A stretch of 64,000 bases of DNA. Source: CAVRUD01 sp963849635. Its GTDB lineage: Bacteria; Chloroflexota; Chloroflexia; Thermomicrobiales; UBA6265. The notes beneath the pieces were generated by a model. The model saw nothing but the letters and a program-made list of their open reading frames with translations, was not told where the DNA came from and searched no databases. A program made the translations under genes and the position numbers. Below are positions 28,286 to 37,642 of this stretch, piece by piece; positions within the stretch are counted from its first letter, which is position 1; every line of letters begins with the position of its first letter. The DNA lies in assembly GCA_963849635.1 (NCBI GenBank), contig CAWKIA010000008.1, positions 58,122-122,121 of the forward strand, read 5' to 3'.

Positions 28286-29635
28286 TTGGGTTGCGAGCTC
28301 GTGTCATCGAGGGTGCCCGTGATCGCCCGCACGCTCACCGGTAGAACGCCTTTCTTGCCTCCGCTGTTGTTCGCGGTGGTGGCGATGGTGCTGGTGCCGG
28401 TCATCGCGATTGCGCTTGGAATGGGGCGGGTGCCGGCGACGTTGGCCGAGGGGGAAGCGGCGGCGGTAGGTGACGGTGCGCCGGCGGATTCTCCGGCCAC
28501 CGAGCCAGCGTCGACCGTGGCGCCGAACGCGACCGAGTTTCCGGTGACCGTGAATCCCAACGAGACCGTTCCGGCGACTGAGGAGACGCCCAGCGACACT
28601 CCGACCGAGGTGCCGGTTGTCGAACTGGACCCAACGGCGGCACCCACCTCAACGATCGTTCCAGATGCGACTGCGCCAGCAACAATCGATCAACCCGAGG
28701 ATGTCGTCCGGGCCGCTGTTGAATCGACGGCGATCGAGATAGACGCCTGTTCGCTGCCAATAGGGTCGACGGACGTGCTCGGTCAAGGTGGCACCGGTAT
28801 CTACCAATGCGCCGCAACGATTGCGGTCATGACGGTGCCGGAGGCATTCACCGAGATCGTGCTCGACTGGGGAGTATTTGCCGAGGTTACGCCCGGTTGG
28901 ATCGTTGAGTTACGGTCGCGTGATGATCTTGGGGATGGAGCGGAAGCGGCGTGGGTGCCGGGGACGGATCCCGGCTTGGAGGTGATTGAGCACCTTGCCG
29001 CCAATGACGATGGTGACGGCAACCCAGCCGACGACGTCTTCGTCTACGAGGTCAGCTTTGAGGTCCGCCTGACCGCTCCCGCCTGCGGCGGGCCCATCGA
29101 GCCGGACGTCACGATTTCGCCGTCCGTTTTGCCGACGATCGACGGAATAGATGGATGGAGACGCCATGGTGAGTTGTCTCGGCGGATCCGGCCTTCGCTC
29201 GCCGTTGCCGCTCCGGCACCGGTGTTGAGCCGTACCGGAACCGGGGAACTTGACAATGCAAACAACCCGCTGCGCTTCTCACATGCCGACCAGACGGTCG
29301 ACGCCGGAACCCTGGACTTGACCGTCATCAGCGGGTATTGCGGTGGGTGGAACGTCGCAATCAGTGCGACGGATTTCTCGTCAGAGGCAGGCGATGTGGC
29401 ATTCGGTGTTGGGAATCTCGCACTGGCCACGACTGGCGCAGGGTCCGGCGCCCCTCACCCTGCCGCCGCGCTCAAGTTAAGTAATGGTGATCAGTCGATC
29501 GTTTCCGCTTCCCTTGATCCTCTGCCGGTCGGCACCTACACCTATTCCTTCAGCCTTACGCTCACGATCCCGGGCGGTACCCCACCTGGGACCTACATCA
29601 CGACCGTGACAGTCACGACGAGTGCGGCGCCGTGA
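28286..29635 (+). CDS. Surface protein with C-terminal WxL-like domain
   Basis: A membrane or signal segment (FLPPLLFAVVAMVLVPVIA) is followed by a long Pro/Thr/Ala/Glu-rich stalk (to about residue 140), then a beta domain (AAVESTAIEIDACSLPIG) and a C-terminal domain with GGWNVAISATDF and PPGTYITTVTVTTSAAP. Positions and spacing resemble the two WxL motifs of Firmicutes surface proteins, though the second has no Trp. Starts at GTG 28301 or 28319 are possible. First of three co-oriented genes that end with a WxL-interacting-protein homologue. Probably displayed on the cell surface. Confidence 0.65.
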   Translation: MGCELVSSRVPVIARTLTGRTPFLPPLLFAVVAMVLVPVIAIALGMGRVPATLAEGEAAAVGDGAPADSPATEPASTVAPNATEFPVTVNPNETVPATEETPSDTPTEVPVVELDPTAAPTSTIVPDATAPATIDQPEDVVRAAVESTAIEIDACSLPIGSTDVLGQGGTGIYQCAATIAVMTVPEAFTEIVLDWGVFAEVTPGWIVELRSRDDLGDGAEAAWVPGTDPGLEVIEHLAANDDGDGNPADDVFVYEVSFEVRLTAPACGGPIEPDVTISPSVLPTIDGIDGWRRHGELSRRIRPSLAVAAPAPVLSRTGTGELDNANNPLRFSHADQTVDAGTLDLTVISGYCGGWNVAISATDFSSEAGDVAFGVGNLALATTGAGSGAPHPAAALKLSNGDQSIVSASLDPLPVGTYTYSFSLTLTIPGGTPPGTYITTVTVTTSAAP

Positions 29636-29820
29636 GGTCGCGTGGTCGCGTTCGACGCGGACCGTGATCCCCGCATCGAGGGGATGACGTCGGATTTGTC
29701 CGTGCACGCAGGAAAAGATAGGAGGTGGGCAGACAAGGACCATTCTTGGAGATGAGGTTCGGAACGCGGCCGGCGACTGTGTTCGGCCCGAGATGCTGGC
29801 AATCAGGGGAGGAACGCAAC

Positions 29821-30396
29821 GTGAAGTGGAGGCAATCGTTCTTCGCGTTTGTCGGTGCGATCGCGGTGGCATTTGGATTTGCCGCCCCATCGATGGCGCA
29901 GACGACCGACACCGTGACGGTGACGCTTGGCGGCGGCGTCATTACGTTCTCGATTGATGTCACGGCAAATCTCTCCTCCCTGTCCTACAGCCACGAGACG
30001 GGGTACACGAACGGGTCAGGAGGCAGCTTCACGGTCGTGGTGAAGGACGATCGCAACACGTCAGCGGGGTACGTCATCTCACTCGCGGCCAGCAATTTCA
30101 CGCGGGTCGGTGGTGGCGGCTCTATCGTTCTTGGCTCGACCGGGACGCTCTCAGTTCCCACGGCGGGCACGGTGGCGAGGGACAGTGGCGATCCGGTCAA
30201 TCTGCCCACAGCGAACACGGCGGCGAGTCTCTCGGGCACGGCGGTGCCGATCTTGTCGGCGGCGCCAACGTTCGGGAACGGTCACTACACGGCGTCTGGC
30301 TACGCGCTTGCATTGACCGGGGTCAGCGCGGGCGTTCCGAATGGCACATACACGTCGACGCTGACGGTCTCGAGCACCGCCGGTCCGCAGTCTTAG
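29821..30396 (+). CDS. Small secreted WxL-like domain protein
   Basis: GTG 29821 has GGGGAGGA 7 bases upstream and opens a clear signal peptide (FFAFVGAIAVAFGFAAPSMAQ). The mature 165 residues are a single beta-rich domain: TVTVTLGGGVITFSIDV, TSAGYVISLAASNF, and the C-terminal GTYTSTLTVSSTAG. Its core aligns with the C-terminal domain of the preceding gene, but the motif Trp residues are replaced by Tyr and Val. It is the minimal single-domain member of the cluster. Confidence 0.7.
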   Translation: MKWRQSFFAFVGAIAVAFGFAAPSMAQTTDTVTVTLGGGVITFSIDVTANLSSLSYSHETGYTNGSGGSFTVVVKDDRNTSAGYVISLAASNFTRVGGGGSIVLGSTGTLSVPTAGTVARDSGDPVNLPTANTAASLSGTAVPILSAAPTFGNGHYTASGYALALTGVSAGVPNGTYTSTLTVSSTAGPQS

Positions 30397-30518
30397 GGAC
30401 CGAGCGACGGCGTCTCGATGAGCGGAATCAGATCGATACGAGCGGGCGGCGGCACGGGGATTCGCCGCGTGTCGCCGCCCGATGCATTGACCACTTGTAG
30501 ATGGGGAGGGATGGCGGG

Positions 30519-31757
30519 GTGGGCAAGGTCCTGTCGAAAAGGTTCTGGCGGGTGGTACTCACATTGACCTTTGCCACCGGCTGCGGGATCGGATCGGTCG
30601 GTGCGCAATCAGACGGGACGCTGATCGAGGACAGTCGTGACGCGGAGCCGGCATTCGCCATCGCGCCATCCGGCGAGGTAGAGGGCGCCTACTTCGCGGT
30701 GACGATGGAGCCCGGTGATACGCAAACGCTGACCGCGTCGCTCGTCAACGCCGCCGAGACGTCGTTACATGCCCGAACCTTCGCCGCGGATGCCTACACG
30801 ATCGTCAATGGCGGCATGGGTGTCCGGGATGACGGCAGCGAGGCGACCGAGGTGACGACCTGGATCGCCTACCCGGCCGAGACGCTCACCCTGGAACCGA
30901 AGAGCACGATCGAGCGCAGCTTCACGGTGACCGTTCCGGACGACGCCCCGCCCGGCCAACACCTCACCGGGATCGTGCTCCAGACCGCGGAGCCGCTTCC
31001 TGTCCCCGGCAGCACGACCTTCAACCAGATTCTGCGGAAGACGGTCGCGGTTTTCATTACGGTCCCCGGGCCGGTCCAGCCGGGCCTGAGCATCGGGGAG
31101 GTATCGCTGGCGCCGGGTGAGACGTGGAACGCGCTCAGGGTCGAGGTCGCGAACACCGGCAACGTGCTGGTCCGCCCAACGGGCACGGTGGTGCTCCGCG
31201 ACGGCTCCGGTAGCATTGTTCTGACCGCGCCGGTCGCGATGGGGCCCGTCTACGCCGGCGACGGCACCACGCTCGAGATCGTGATCAGCGATCCGTTGCC
31301 GCCCGGCGAGCTTGCGGTCGAGGTCGAGTTGATCGACGAGGCGCGGGGATTGGCGGTCACGGCGGGTGGGTCGGTGACCGCGCGAATGGCCGGGGCCGCC
31401 GATTCGAGTCCGCCGGTCGTGCTGGGCGAGTTCGCGGTGGCCGCGGTCCCGTCTTCCGAAGCGATCCAGTACCTCGACGTTGGCGTTCGGATCGCAAATA
31501 GTGGTGCGCCGCTTGCCAACGCCCGAGTGATCCTGCACGTTCAACGCGATGGCGAGGTCGTCGAGGACTTTCCCCTGGCGTCGTCGCTGGCGCTTTCCAC
31601 GGGATCGACCGACGTGATGCAACGCTACGTTCCGTCGGGCGGCTGGGCACCAGGGGCCTATGCGTTCGCCCTGACGTTAGAGACGGTTGATCCGGCGAGC
31701 GGAGTCTCTGTGGTGGTCGCCGAGGCGAGGGTCGATGGAGTCATGACAGTGCCGTGA
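30519..31757 (+). CDS. WxL-interacting protein-like, DUF916 domain
   Basis: After a signal peptide (VVLTLTFATGCGIGSVGAQ), residues 45-160 match the DUF916 peptidoglycan-binding domain: YFAVTMEPGDTQTLTASLVN, ADAYTIVNGGMGV, VTVPDDAPPGQHLTGIVLQT. Two further Ig-like domains follow (VEVANTGNVLVRPTGTVVLR and VGVRIANSGAPLANARVILH). In Firmicutes such proteins hold WxL proteins on the wall, which fits the two WxL-like genes just upstream. GTG 30519 has GGGGAGGG 8 bases upstream; ATG 30501 is in frame but lies on that site. No C-terminal anchor is seen, unlike classic members. Confidence 0.75.
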   Translation: MGKVLSKRFWRVVLTLTFATGCGIGSVGAQSDGTLIEDSRDAEPAFAIAPSGEVEGAYFAVTMEPGDTQTLTASLVNAAETSLHARTFAADAYTIVNGGMGVRDDGSEATEVTTWIAYPAETLTLEPKSTIERSFTVTVPDDAPPGQHLTGIVLQTAEPLPVPGSTTFNQILRKTVAVFITVPGPVQPGLSIGEVSLAPGETWNALRVEVANTGNVLVRPTGTVVLRDGSGSIVLTAPVAMGPVYAGDGTTLEIVISDPLPPGELAVEVELIDEARGLAVTAGGSVTARMAGAADSSPPVVLGEFAVAAVPSSEAIQYLDVGVRIANSGAPLANARVILHVQRDGEVVEDFPLASSLALSTGSTDVMQRYVPSGGWAPGAYAFALTLETVDPASGVSVVVAEARVDGVMTVP

Positions 31758-31865
31758 GCCAGGCATGGCGGGGCCCGGCGGGGACACCTGTCGGTGTGCG
31801 GGCTATGGACATGACCTGACCGACGGCGCATAGGCAGGGCATGCACGTATTTGTATTGGTGAGAA

Positions 31866-32756
31866 TCACGAGGTCTGGGAAGGCGAGGTGATTCGGGCGA
31901 CCAAGGTTTCGAGACGACCAAAAACCCAATCGAGATCGATTTCGGGCCACGGAGTGAAGTAGATCCGATCGGTTTCGCATTCGATGATCGTGCGTACCTC
32001 GCGGCCGAGGTCTGTGATCAGAGCCGTTCCAGGTTCGACTGTTGCGTAGCCTTTGCGCTTGAGCCTGCCCAGGGATAACGGAACGTCGCTTGGTCGCATT
32101 CGGGCTTGGGTCATTTCGACCAGTTCACCCTCCGTCCTCGCGTCGGCGGTCCAGAGAAGGCTCAGCAACTCGATCTCTGGCCCTTGGAGCCCAACAGCGC
32201 GCCACGAAGCGATGTGCGCATCGTCGCGGGCGCGCTGTAACGCATAGATGGCGTACTCCATCTGAACTGGTGCCGTCTGCCGGGAGTCGAATCTGCGCAG
32301 AAAGGGCACCCGATCCTGGTGCGCCCGTTCGGCCGGCTCTGGAGCGTTCCGCTGCCGTTCCGCAATGTCGGTAAGGGTTGCTGCAAGGCGCTCCAGATCG
32401 CATGGGGGGAGGTGCATGCGGGCTTTAGCGTAGTTGTTGGCGTCTCGCTCCCCGCGAGTCAGGAGATTGCGACCGGTGGGCGTGAGCATGAAACTGTCGC
32501 CAGATTGGTCGAGCAGGCCCAACTCAACGAGTCGTGGCAGCCCATCGAGAAATGAGTCGATAGTACTGTATGGATTGAGCGCGTTTGTCTGTAACGCCGC
32601 GAATGGAATCGGTTCGTCGCCGCGCTCAATCGCAACGCGGCGCAACAGCACATAGTCGGCCAATGGAGTGGAATCGGGCGGGGTCCAACCATCGCGGCGT
32701 GAGAACGCATAGCGTGGCAGGTACCCAAGAATGGGGCGCAGGTGAGCATAGTCCAT
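31866..32756 (-). CDS. Winged-helix-like protein, unknown
   Basis: About 296 residues with two helix-turn-helix-like regions: FLDGLPRLVELGLLDQSGDSF (about 75-100) and the MarR-like LSLGRLKRKGYATVEPGTA (about 230-250) with LITDLGREV. The middle is helical and hydrophilic. Start ATG 32756 has GGAAG 8 bases upstream. It may bind DNA or be a metabolic protein with winged-helix domains; I cannot name a family. Confidence 0.55.
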   Translation of the reverse strand: MDYAHLRPILGYLPRYAFSRRDGWTPPDSTPLADYVLLRRVAIERGDEPIPFAALQTNALNPYSTIDSFLDGLPRLVELGLLDQSGDSFMLTPTGRNLLTRGERDANNYAKARMHLPPCDLERLAATLTDIAERQRNAPEPAERAHQDRVPFLRRFDSRQTAPVQMEYAIYALQRARDDAHIASWRAVGLQGPEIELLSLLWTADARTEGELVEMTQARMRPSDVPLSLGRLKRKGYATVEPGTALITDLGREVRTIIECETDRIYFTPWPEIDLDWVFGRLETLVARITSPSQTS

Positions 32757-32983
32757 GCAAAAGGCTTCCAATCAATCTGTGGGGAGCACGATATGAACGA
32801 GCTTGAAGCATGTTACAGGAGGGACGAGCGGTATTCTCTTCGGGCGGACGGGAGCGGCGTATTTTCGTCTTGTTGAAGCCGACGTACGAACATGGGGAGA
32901 ATCTCGCTGAGCTGACAATCGACGACTCGGCTTCGTCTTAAAGATGGAAATCTATCTGCGATCACAGGCATAGGAGGCAGGAG

Positions 32984-33449
32984 ATGGCGGAGACGAGGAG
33001 TGCAGACTCTATGGAGGCCCTCGAACCACTGGTTGGCGAGTGGAAGATGGTGGCTACGTTCAAGGACATGCCGCCCACCGATGCAGGTGCCCACATCAGT
33101 TTCGAGTGGATGCCGGGAAAGCGGTTCTTGATCCAGCGCTGGGAGGTCCCGATCCCGGAGGCGCCCGACGGGATCGCGCTCATCGGGGCCGATCCCGAGA
33201 GCGACGGGCAACTACCTTCAGCACTATTTCGATACGCGCGGCGTGGCACGGGTCTACAAGATGAGCTTTGGGGAGGGCGTTTGGAAGCTTTGGCGAAACA
33301 CGCCAGACTTCTCGCCGCTCGACTTCACCCAGCGCTACACCGGCACCTTCAGCTTCGACGGCACGACCATCACCGGCGCGTGGGAGATCTGCCACGACGG
33401 CAAGACCTGGGAGCACGACTTCGGCCTCACCTATATCAGGGAAGGATGA
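32984..33449 (+). pseudogene. DUF1579-like lipocalin-fold protein, one frameshift
   Basis: The N-terminal half (LEPLVGEWKMVATFKDMPP, SFEWMPGKRFLIQRWEVP) and the C-terminal half in another frame (ARVYKMSFGEGVWKLWR, RYTGTFSFDGTTITGAWEI) together give a typical small beta-barrel protein of about 154 residues. One base change near 33213 joins them. The GEW motif and repeated SFDG strand are usual for DUF1579-type proteins, whose ligand is unknown. Confidence 0.7.
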
Positions 33450-33522
33450 GGCACTTTCGCCGTTAGGCAATGTCCCCGAACCACAGGTTGCTCCGCTGGG
33501 AACTCGCGTGAACTCGCTGGCG

Positions 33523-33993
33523 TCACGCCTGGTCGAGCGGCTCCCCCACATCGGCTTCCTGCAGCGCGGCCAGGCGATCCACCGTTGCTGGTCCGGCCGA
33601 TACATGATCGGCATGCCGGTGGACGATTTTCCATGCGCCCGCTTCGCGCCGGAAGATGGTCGTCACACGCAGCGAGTAGGGTGCTGGAGGAGCGCCGCCG
33701 ATCGAGGCGGTCGTGTGCTCGTGGGCGACGAGGTAGGCCAGGTCGCCGTCGGCGTAGGCGGCGACCACTTCGATCTCGAACGACGTGCAGTTGGAGAACG
33801 ATGATTCCAGCCAGTCGAAGGTCGCCTCGATCTCCGGCCAGCCGGTGGTCATCATCGCGGCGCCAAACAGTGTCACGGGATCCTGCCTCGACCAAAGGGC
33901 CTTTCGTGGACCCGCATCACCGTCGTGGATCGCCCGATCGGCCGCCGTCAGGCGCGGCAGCATCGACGCGAGGAATTCCTCCGTGTCGGCCAC
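33523..33993 (-). CDS. SnoaL/NTF2-like fold protein
   Basis: A 156-residue cone-fold protein: FLASMLPRLTAADRAIHDGD, PVTLFGAAMMTTGWPEIEAT, and the C-terminal RVTTIFRREAGAWKIVHRHAD. GTG 33993 is chosen because GGGAGGTG lies just upstream. It is a distant paralogue of the protein at 9744-10175. No residue pattern identifies an enzyme activity. Confidence 0.78.
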   Translation of the reverse strand: MADTEEFLASMLPRLTAADRAIHDGDAGPRKALWSRQDPVTLFGAAMMTTGWPEIEATFDWLESSFSNCTSFEIEVVAAYADGDLAYLVAHEHTTASIGGAPPAPYSLRVTTIFRREAGAWKIVHRHADHVSAGPATVDRLAALQEADVGEPLDQA

Positions 33994-34111
33994 GGCGCAC
34001 CTCCCGAGCACGAGATCGACTGCCCGTCCGTTTGCGTGGACCGTGGGTATCCTACCGCCCAAGATGCGCGACTGCCGAGTTGACAATAGCATTGCTTTGA
34101 CCGGCCGAACG

Positions 34112-35029
34112 CTATCCAAAACTGCGGAGGAAGAACGGCGATTCGTATGCGGTGCGGAATCCGACGGACTCGTACGCACGCCGGGAGGCGGAGTTGTAGC
34201 TCTCGGCGTTGACGTGCATCAGATCGGCACCGTGCGCCGTTGCCCGCCGGAAACCCTCTAGCAGCAACGCGCGGCTCAGGCCCTTTCGCTGGTGTGCTGG
34301 CAGTATGCCCAGGGGCTCAACCTGCGCCACTCTGCGCCCGGCGAGCAGCGGCGTGATCCAAATGACGCAGAACCCGGCCAGCGTACCATCCGGTGCGATC
34401 GCCACAAGATCCAATTCGGGCACGTACCATGGCCCGCGGAGGGTGGCCCGTCGCCAGTCGGAGGTCATGTTCGTAGAGCCGAAGGCGGCGCGGTGCGTGG
34501 CCACGTACGCATCGACTTCGTGCTCGCCCGCCAGTGGCCGCACGACGAACCCGGGAGGCGATTCGGGCTCGGGAATCGGCTGGTCGAGGTCTCGGATCAA
34601 GTGGAGATAGCTCCAGCCATCGCGGGCAAATCCGGCCCGCTCGATCGCCGAGATGCGCGCGATGTCGCCCTCGCGTGCACTCACGTAGAAGGGCAGGCTC
34701 TTCCCGCGTCCGGAGGCCTCGGCCTGTAGGTGTGCGCATGCCCAGGCGAGGACGGGCGATTCCAGGCCGGCTGATCGGGATCCCGGATGCACTTCGAAGT
34801 CGAGGCAGTGCCAGGGAAACTGCAGCACGGCCCATGCAACGAGCTTGCCGCTGGCGTCCTCCCAAAGCTGTGTCCGCTCGGGTGCCCTCGCCGACGGTGA
34901 AGATAGGCGCCACGGCAGGTCGGCGACGTGGAGGGCATCTGCCCGCGCGGCGGCGGCTAGATCGTACATCCTGAGCAAATCGTGATCGCCAGCGGATTGG
35001 CGCGCCGTGACGTGGTAATGATTGGCCAT
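34112..35029 (-). CDS. Two-domain GNAT acetyltransferase
   Basis: A 305-residue protein with a degenerate N-terminal GNAT half and a complete C-terminal one showing the acetyl-CoA loop VEPLGILPAHQRKGLSRALL and YNSASRRAYESVGF. GGAGGAG lies upstream of the ATG. Double-GNAT proteins usually keep one active half. The acceptor is unknown. Confidence 0.82.
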   Translation of the reverse strand: MANHYHVTARQSAGDHDLLRMYDLAAAARADALHVADLPWRLSSPSARAPERTQLWEDASGKLVAWAVLQFPWHCLDFEVHPGSRSAGLESPVLAWACAHLQAEASGRGKSLPFYVSAREGDIARISAIERAGFARDGWSYLHLIRDLDQPIPEPESPPGFVVRPLAGEHEVDAYVATHRAAFGSTNMTSDWRRATLRGPWYVPELDLVAIAPDGTLAGFCVIWITPLLAGRRVAQVEPLGILPAHQRKGLSRALLLEGFRRATAHGADLMHVNAESYNSASRRAYESVGFRTAYESPFFLRSFG

Positions 35030-35170
35030 CGTGATCTCCTCCGAGCAGCCGGGATTGCGAATGCGGCGGCGTCTCGCGGCCGATTCTTCGTTCGGTCTCT
35101 GGCGACGGAGGCTAGATCACGATTGGACGAGATTCTGAGCGCGTTGGGTCCGTGGTCGAATCTGGAATGG

Positions 35171-35422
35171 TCAGCGCCGCACGGCCCGCAAAATGACGAG
35201 CAGAACGACCGAGCCGCCGACGGCAACGGCGAAGCTGGCGAAATTGAAGGCGAAATCCCAATCCTCGCCGGAGATGAGTTTGTAAATGATCCCGCCGAAG
35301 AACGCGCCGACGATGCCGACGATGATGTTCGTCAGACAGCCCGATCCATCATCGTCGCCGGCCAGTTTCCCCGCGAGCCAACCTGCCAGTGCCCCGAAGA
35401 TGACCCACGCGATGAAGCCCAT
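35171..35422 (-). CDS. GlsB/YeaQ/YmgE-type small membrane protein
   Basis: An 83-residue protein with three hydrophobic segments and the family glycine pattern (IAWVIFGALAGWLAGKL, NIIVGIVGAFFGGII). This transglycosylase-associated family is found in many bacteria and is linked to stress responses; its biochemical activity is unknown. Confidence 0.88.
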   Translation of the reverse strand: MGFIAWVIFGALAGWLAGKLAGDDDGSGCLTNIIVGIVGAFFGGIIYKLISGEDWDFAFNFASFAVAVGGSVVLLVILRAVRR

Positions 35423-35550
35423 CCCTACCCTCCACCACTCTATACTCGACGCCGATGTGCTGGAAGCTGCCGCAGAGCATACCTAACCGGGCAGCTATCC
35501 GTGGGGCGTTGAGTGCCGCTACCGGCGTCGTGATGGGATGCGAGGACGGG

Positions 35551-36026
35551 ATGAGTGAGCACGACTCAGGGGGTGGGGCCAACGGCCGGGCTTCGGAGAA
35601 CGGGAGTCTGCCGGAGACGCCCCACGAGCTGCCGGTCGACCGGGGCAAGGTTGACGATCTGGTTGACAGGGTGCGGTCCGGTGAACAGATCGATCTGCTG
35701 GAGGCATTTCTTGGGGTGGTCGACTGGCGCACGGCGTTTGGCGCGGCCAGCGGCGAGCCCCTGACGACCGCCGAACTCGCCCGGTTGGTGGGGTACTACC
35801 GAGAAAAATTCGGCGATGTCGGCCCGGTTTACCTCGCGGAGCTGCTCTCGACCGAGTTCATGACCGAGCAGCGTGCCCGCGGCGATGTCGTCTTCTCCGA
35901 GCGATTCCTGGCGTTAGGGCGTGAGGACCCCGAGCTGTGGACGGAGATTCGGCTCTTTTCCGGCGGAAGGAGTTCGTCACGGCCCTGCTCGCGATGGCCC
36001 ATACCGGGACCGACCCCGCCTCGTAA
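35551..36026 (+). pseudogene. Acidic helical protein, one frameshift near the end
   Basis: From ATG 35551 the frame gives a polar acidic start (SEHDSGGGANGRASENGS) and a helical domain (KVDDLVDRVRSGEQIDLLEA, LARLVGYYREKFGDVGPVY). Near 35960 the frame slips: the other frame continues RKEFVTALLAMAHTG and stops at 36024-36026. Restored length is about 158 residues. No family recognised. Confidence 0.5.
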
Positions 36027-36121
36027 CAGAGCCAACTGGCGTTGGAATGCCCTTGTTGAAACAGGGACCAGGCCACACGCGTGTACCGTAGCAGAGCGGG
36101 TTGGCTGCCCGTACTAGAACG

Positions 36122-36203
36122 CCGGGTGCTACCATTAGCCGGCTGTGACGATTGGGAAACCGTAGACAATCGCGATAGTTCATGAATTGTTGCGAGCACC
36201 CGG
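36122..36203 (+). promoter_or_regulatory. Long-range inverted repeat in the dehydrogenase leader
   Basis: CCGGGTGCT (36122-36130) and AGCACCCGG (36195-36203) are perfect 9-base complements 64 bases apart. The second arm abuts the G-rich ribosome site before ATG 36213. Pairing in the leader RNA could mask that site. It may equally be chance. Confidence 0.35.
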
Positions 36204-36212
36204 GGGGCAGGG

Positions 36213-37622
36213 ATGGCGAGGATCTGTATCGTCGGCGGTAGCGGTTACGTTGGACTGGGCTACGCGGCCGCCCTGGCAGATCTTGGAAACGACGTCATCG
36301 GGCTGGATGTCGATGAGGGGAGAGTGGCGGCCCTGAACCGGGGCGAGCCGCAGATCTACGAGCCGGGCCTGGAAGAACTCCTGGAGCGTAATCTGGCTGC
36401 CGGCCGCCTCACCTTTACGACCGACTACTCCGCCGCGGTGCCGGGCGCCGACTTCGTCTTCCTCTGCGTCGGAACGCCGTCCCTGTCGAACGGCGATGCC
36501 GATATGCGCCAGGTGCGCCGCGCCGCGGTCGATATTGGGAAGCACCTCCGACCCGGGTTTCACGCGATCGTCGTCAACAAGAGCACGATGCCGCTCGGCT
36601 CGGCCGAACTTGTGACCCAACTGGTCGCGGAGCACGCGCCGGAGGGGGCCGAGTTCGCGGTGGTCGCCAATCCCGAGTTCCTGCGCGAGGGCAGTGCCGT
36701 CCACGATATCTTCCGTCCGGACCGGATCGTTCTCGGCGCGACCGACCGCGGCGCCGCCGAAGCGGTGGCGGCGCTGTATGCCCCACTGGGGGCGCCGACG
36801 CTGATCACCGAGCCGCGCTCGGCGGAGATGATCAAGTACGCCTCGAACGCCTTCCTGGCGACCAAGATCTCGTTCATCAATGAGGTCGCGCGGGTGTGCG
36901 AGCGTCTGGGCGCCGACGTGACGGTCGTGGCCGAAGGGATGGGCCTCGATCCGCGGATCGGGCCCCGGTTCCTCCACGCCGGTCTCGGCTTCGGTGGCTC
37001 CTGCTTCCCGAAGGACGTCGGCGCCTTGACGCGGATGGCCGACGATGCAGGCCTACACCCTGGCTTGCTTCGGGCGGTCCTGGAGATCAACGCCGATGTG
37101 CGTGGCCGCTTCGTCGGCCGCCTGGAGAAGCTCCTCGAAAGCCTTGATGGCAAGACGCTGGCGATCTGGGGGCTGGCCTTCAAGGAAGATACGGACGACC
37201 TGCGTGAGTCACCGGCGCTCGATATCATCGCGATGGCCCAGGAACGCGGGGCGGCGGTGCGTGCCCACGACCCGGCCGCGATGGCCAATGCCGCCCGCCG
37301 CTTCCCCCAGGTGACGATGTGCGCATCGCCCTATGACGCGGCGACGGGCGCGGACGCGGTGGTAGTCGTGACGCCATGGCGAGAGTTCCGCCAGGTCGAT
37401 CTCGGCCGCGTCGCCAAGGCGATGCGCGGCGATCTGCTGCTCGACGGCCGCAATATGTACGACCCGGCGGCAGTCTTCGCGGCCGGACTCCGTTACGAAG
37501 GTGTGGGCCGGGGCAGCCTGCCGCCGGCGGAGCAGCCGGTGCCGCCGGACGCGGCGGTGACGACCTTCGTCGCGACGACGCAGGTGTCCGTGGTGACGAA
37601 CGAGCGGGAGACGGCGGACTAA
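36213..37622 (+). CDS. UDP-glucose/GDP-mannose 6-dehydrogenase family
   Basis: A 469-residue NAD-dependent enzyme that oxidises a sugar nucleotide twice to its uronic acid. It has the Rossmann loop CIVGGSGYVGLGYA (residues 4-17), VFLCVGTPS, the catalytic Lys/Asn helix EMIKYASNAFLATKISFINE, catalytic Cys264 in GFGGSCFPKDVG, and the C-terminal NAD domain GLAFKEDTDDLRESP. GGGGGGCAGGG precedes the ATG. Such enzymes supply uronic acids for polysaccharides; no sugar-transferase genes lie nearby. UDP-glucose versus GDP-mannose cannot be decided, so no symbol is given. Confidence 0.93.
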   Translation: MARICIVGGSGYVGLGYAAALADLGNDVIGLDVDEGRVAALNRGEPQIYEPGLEELLERNLAAGRLTFTTDYSAAVPGADFVFLCVGTPSLSNGDADMRQVRRAAVDIGKHLRPGFHAIVVNKSTMPLGSAELVTQLVAEHAPEGAEFAVVANPEFLREGSAVHDIFRPDRIVLGATDRGAAEAVAALYAPLGAPTLITEPRSAEMIKYASNAFLATKISFINEVARVCERLGADVTVVAEGMGLDPRIGPRFLHAGLGFGGSCFPKDVGALTRMADDAGLHPGLLRAVLEINADVRGRFVGRLEKLLESLDGKTLAIWGLAFKEDTDDLRESPALDIIAMAQERGAAVRAHDPAAMANAARRFPQVTMCASPYDAATGADAVVVVTPWREFRQVDLGRVAKAMRGDLLLDGRNMYDPAAVFAAGLRYEGVGRGSLPPAEQPVPPDAAVTTFVATTQVSVVTNERETAD

Positions 37623-37642
37623 TTGAGACCTGGTCATAAATA

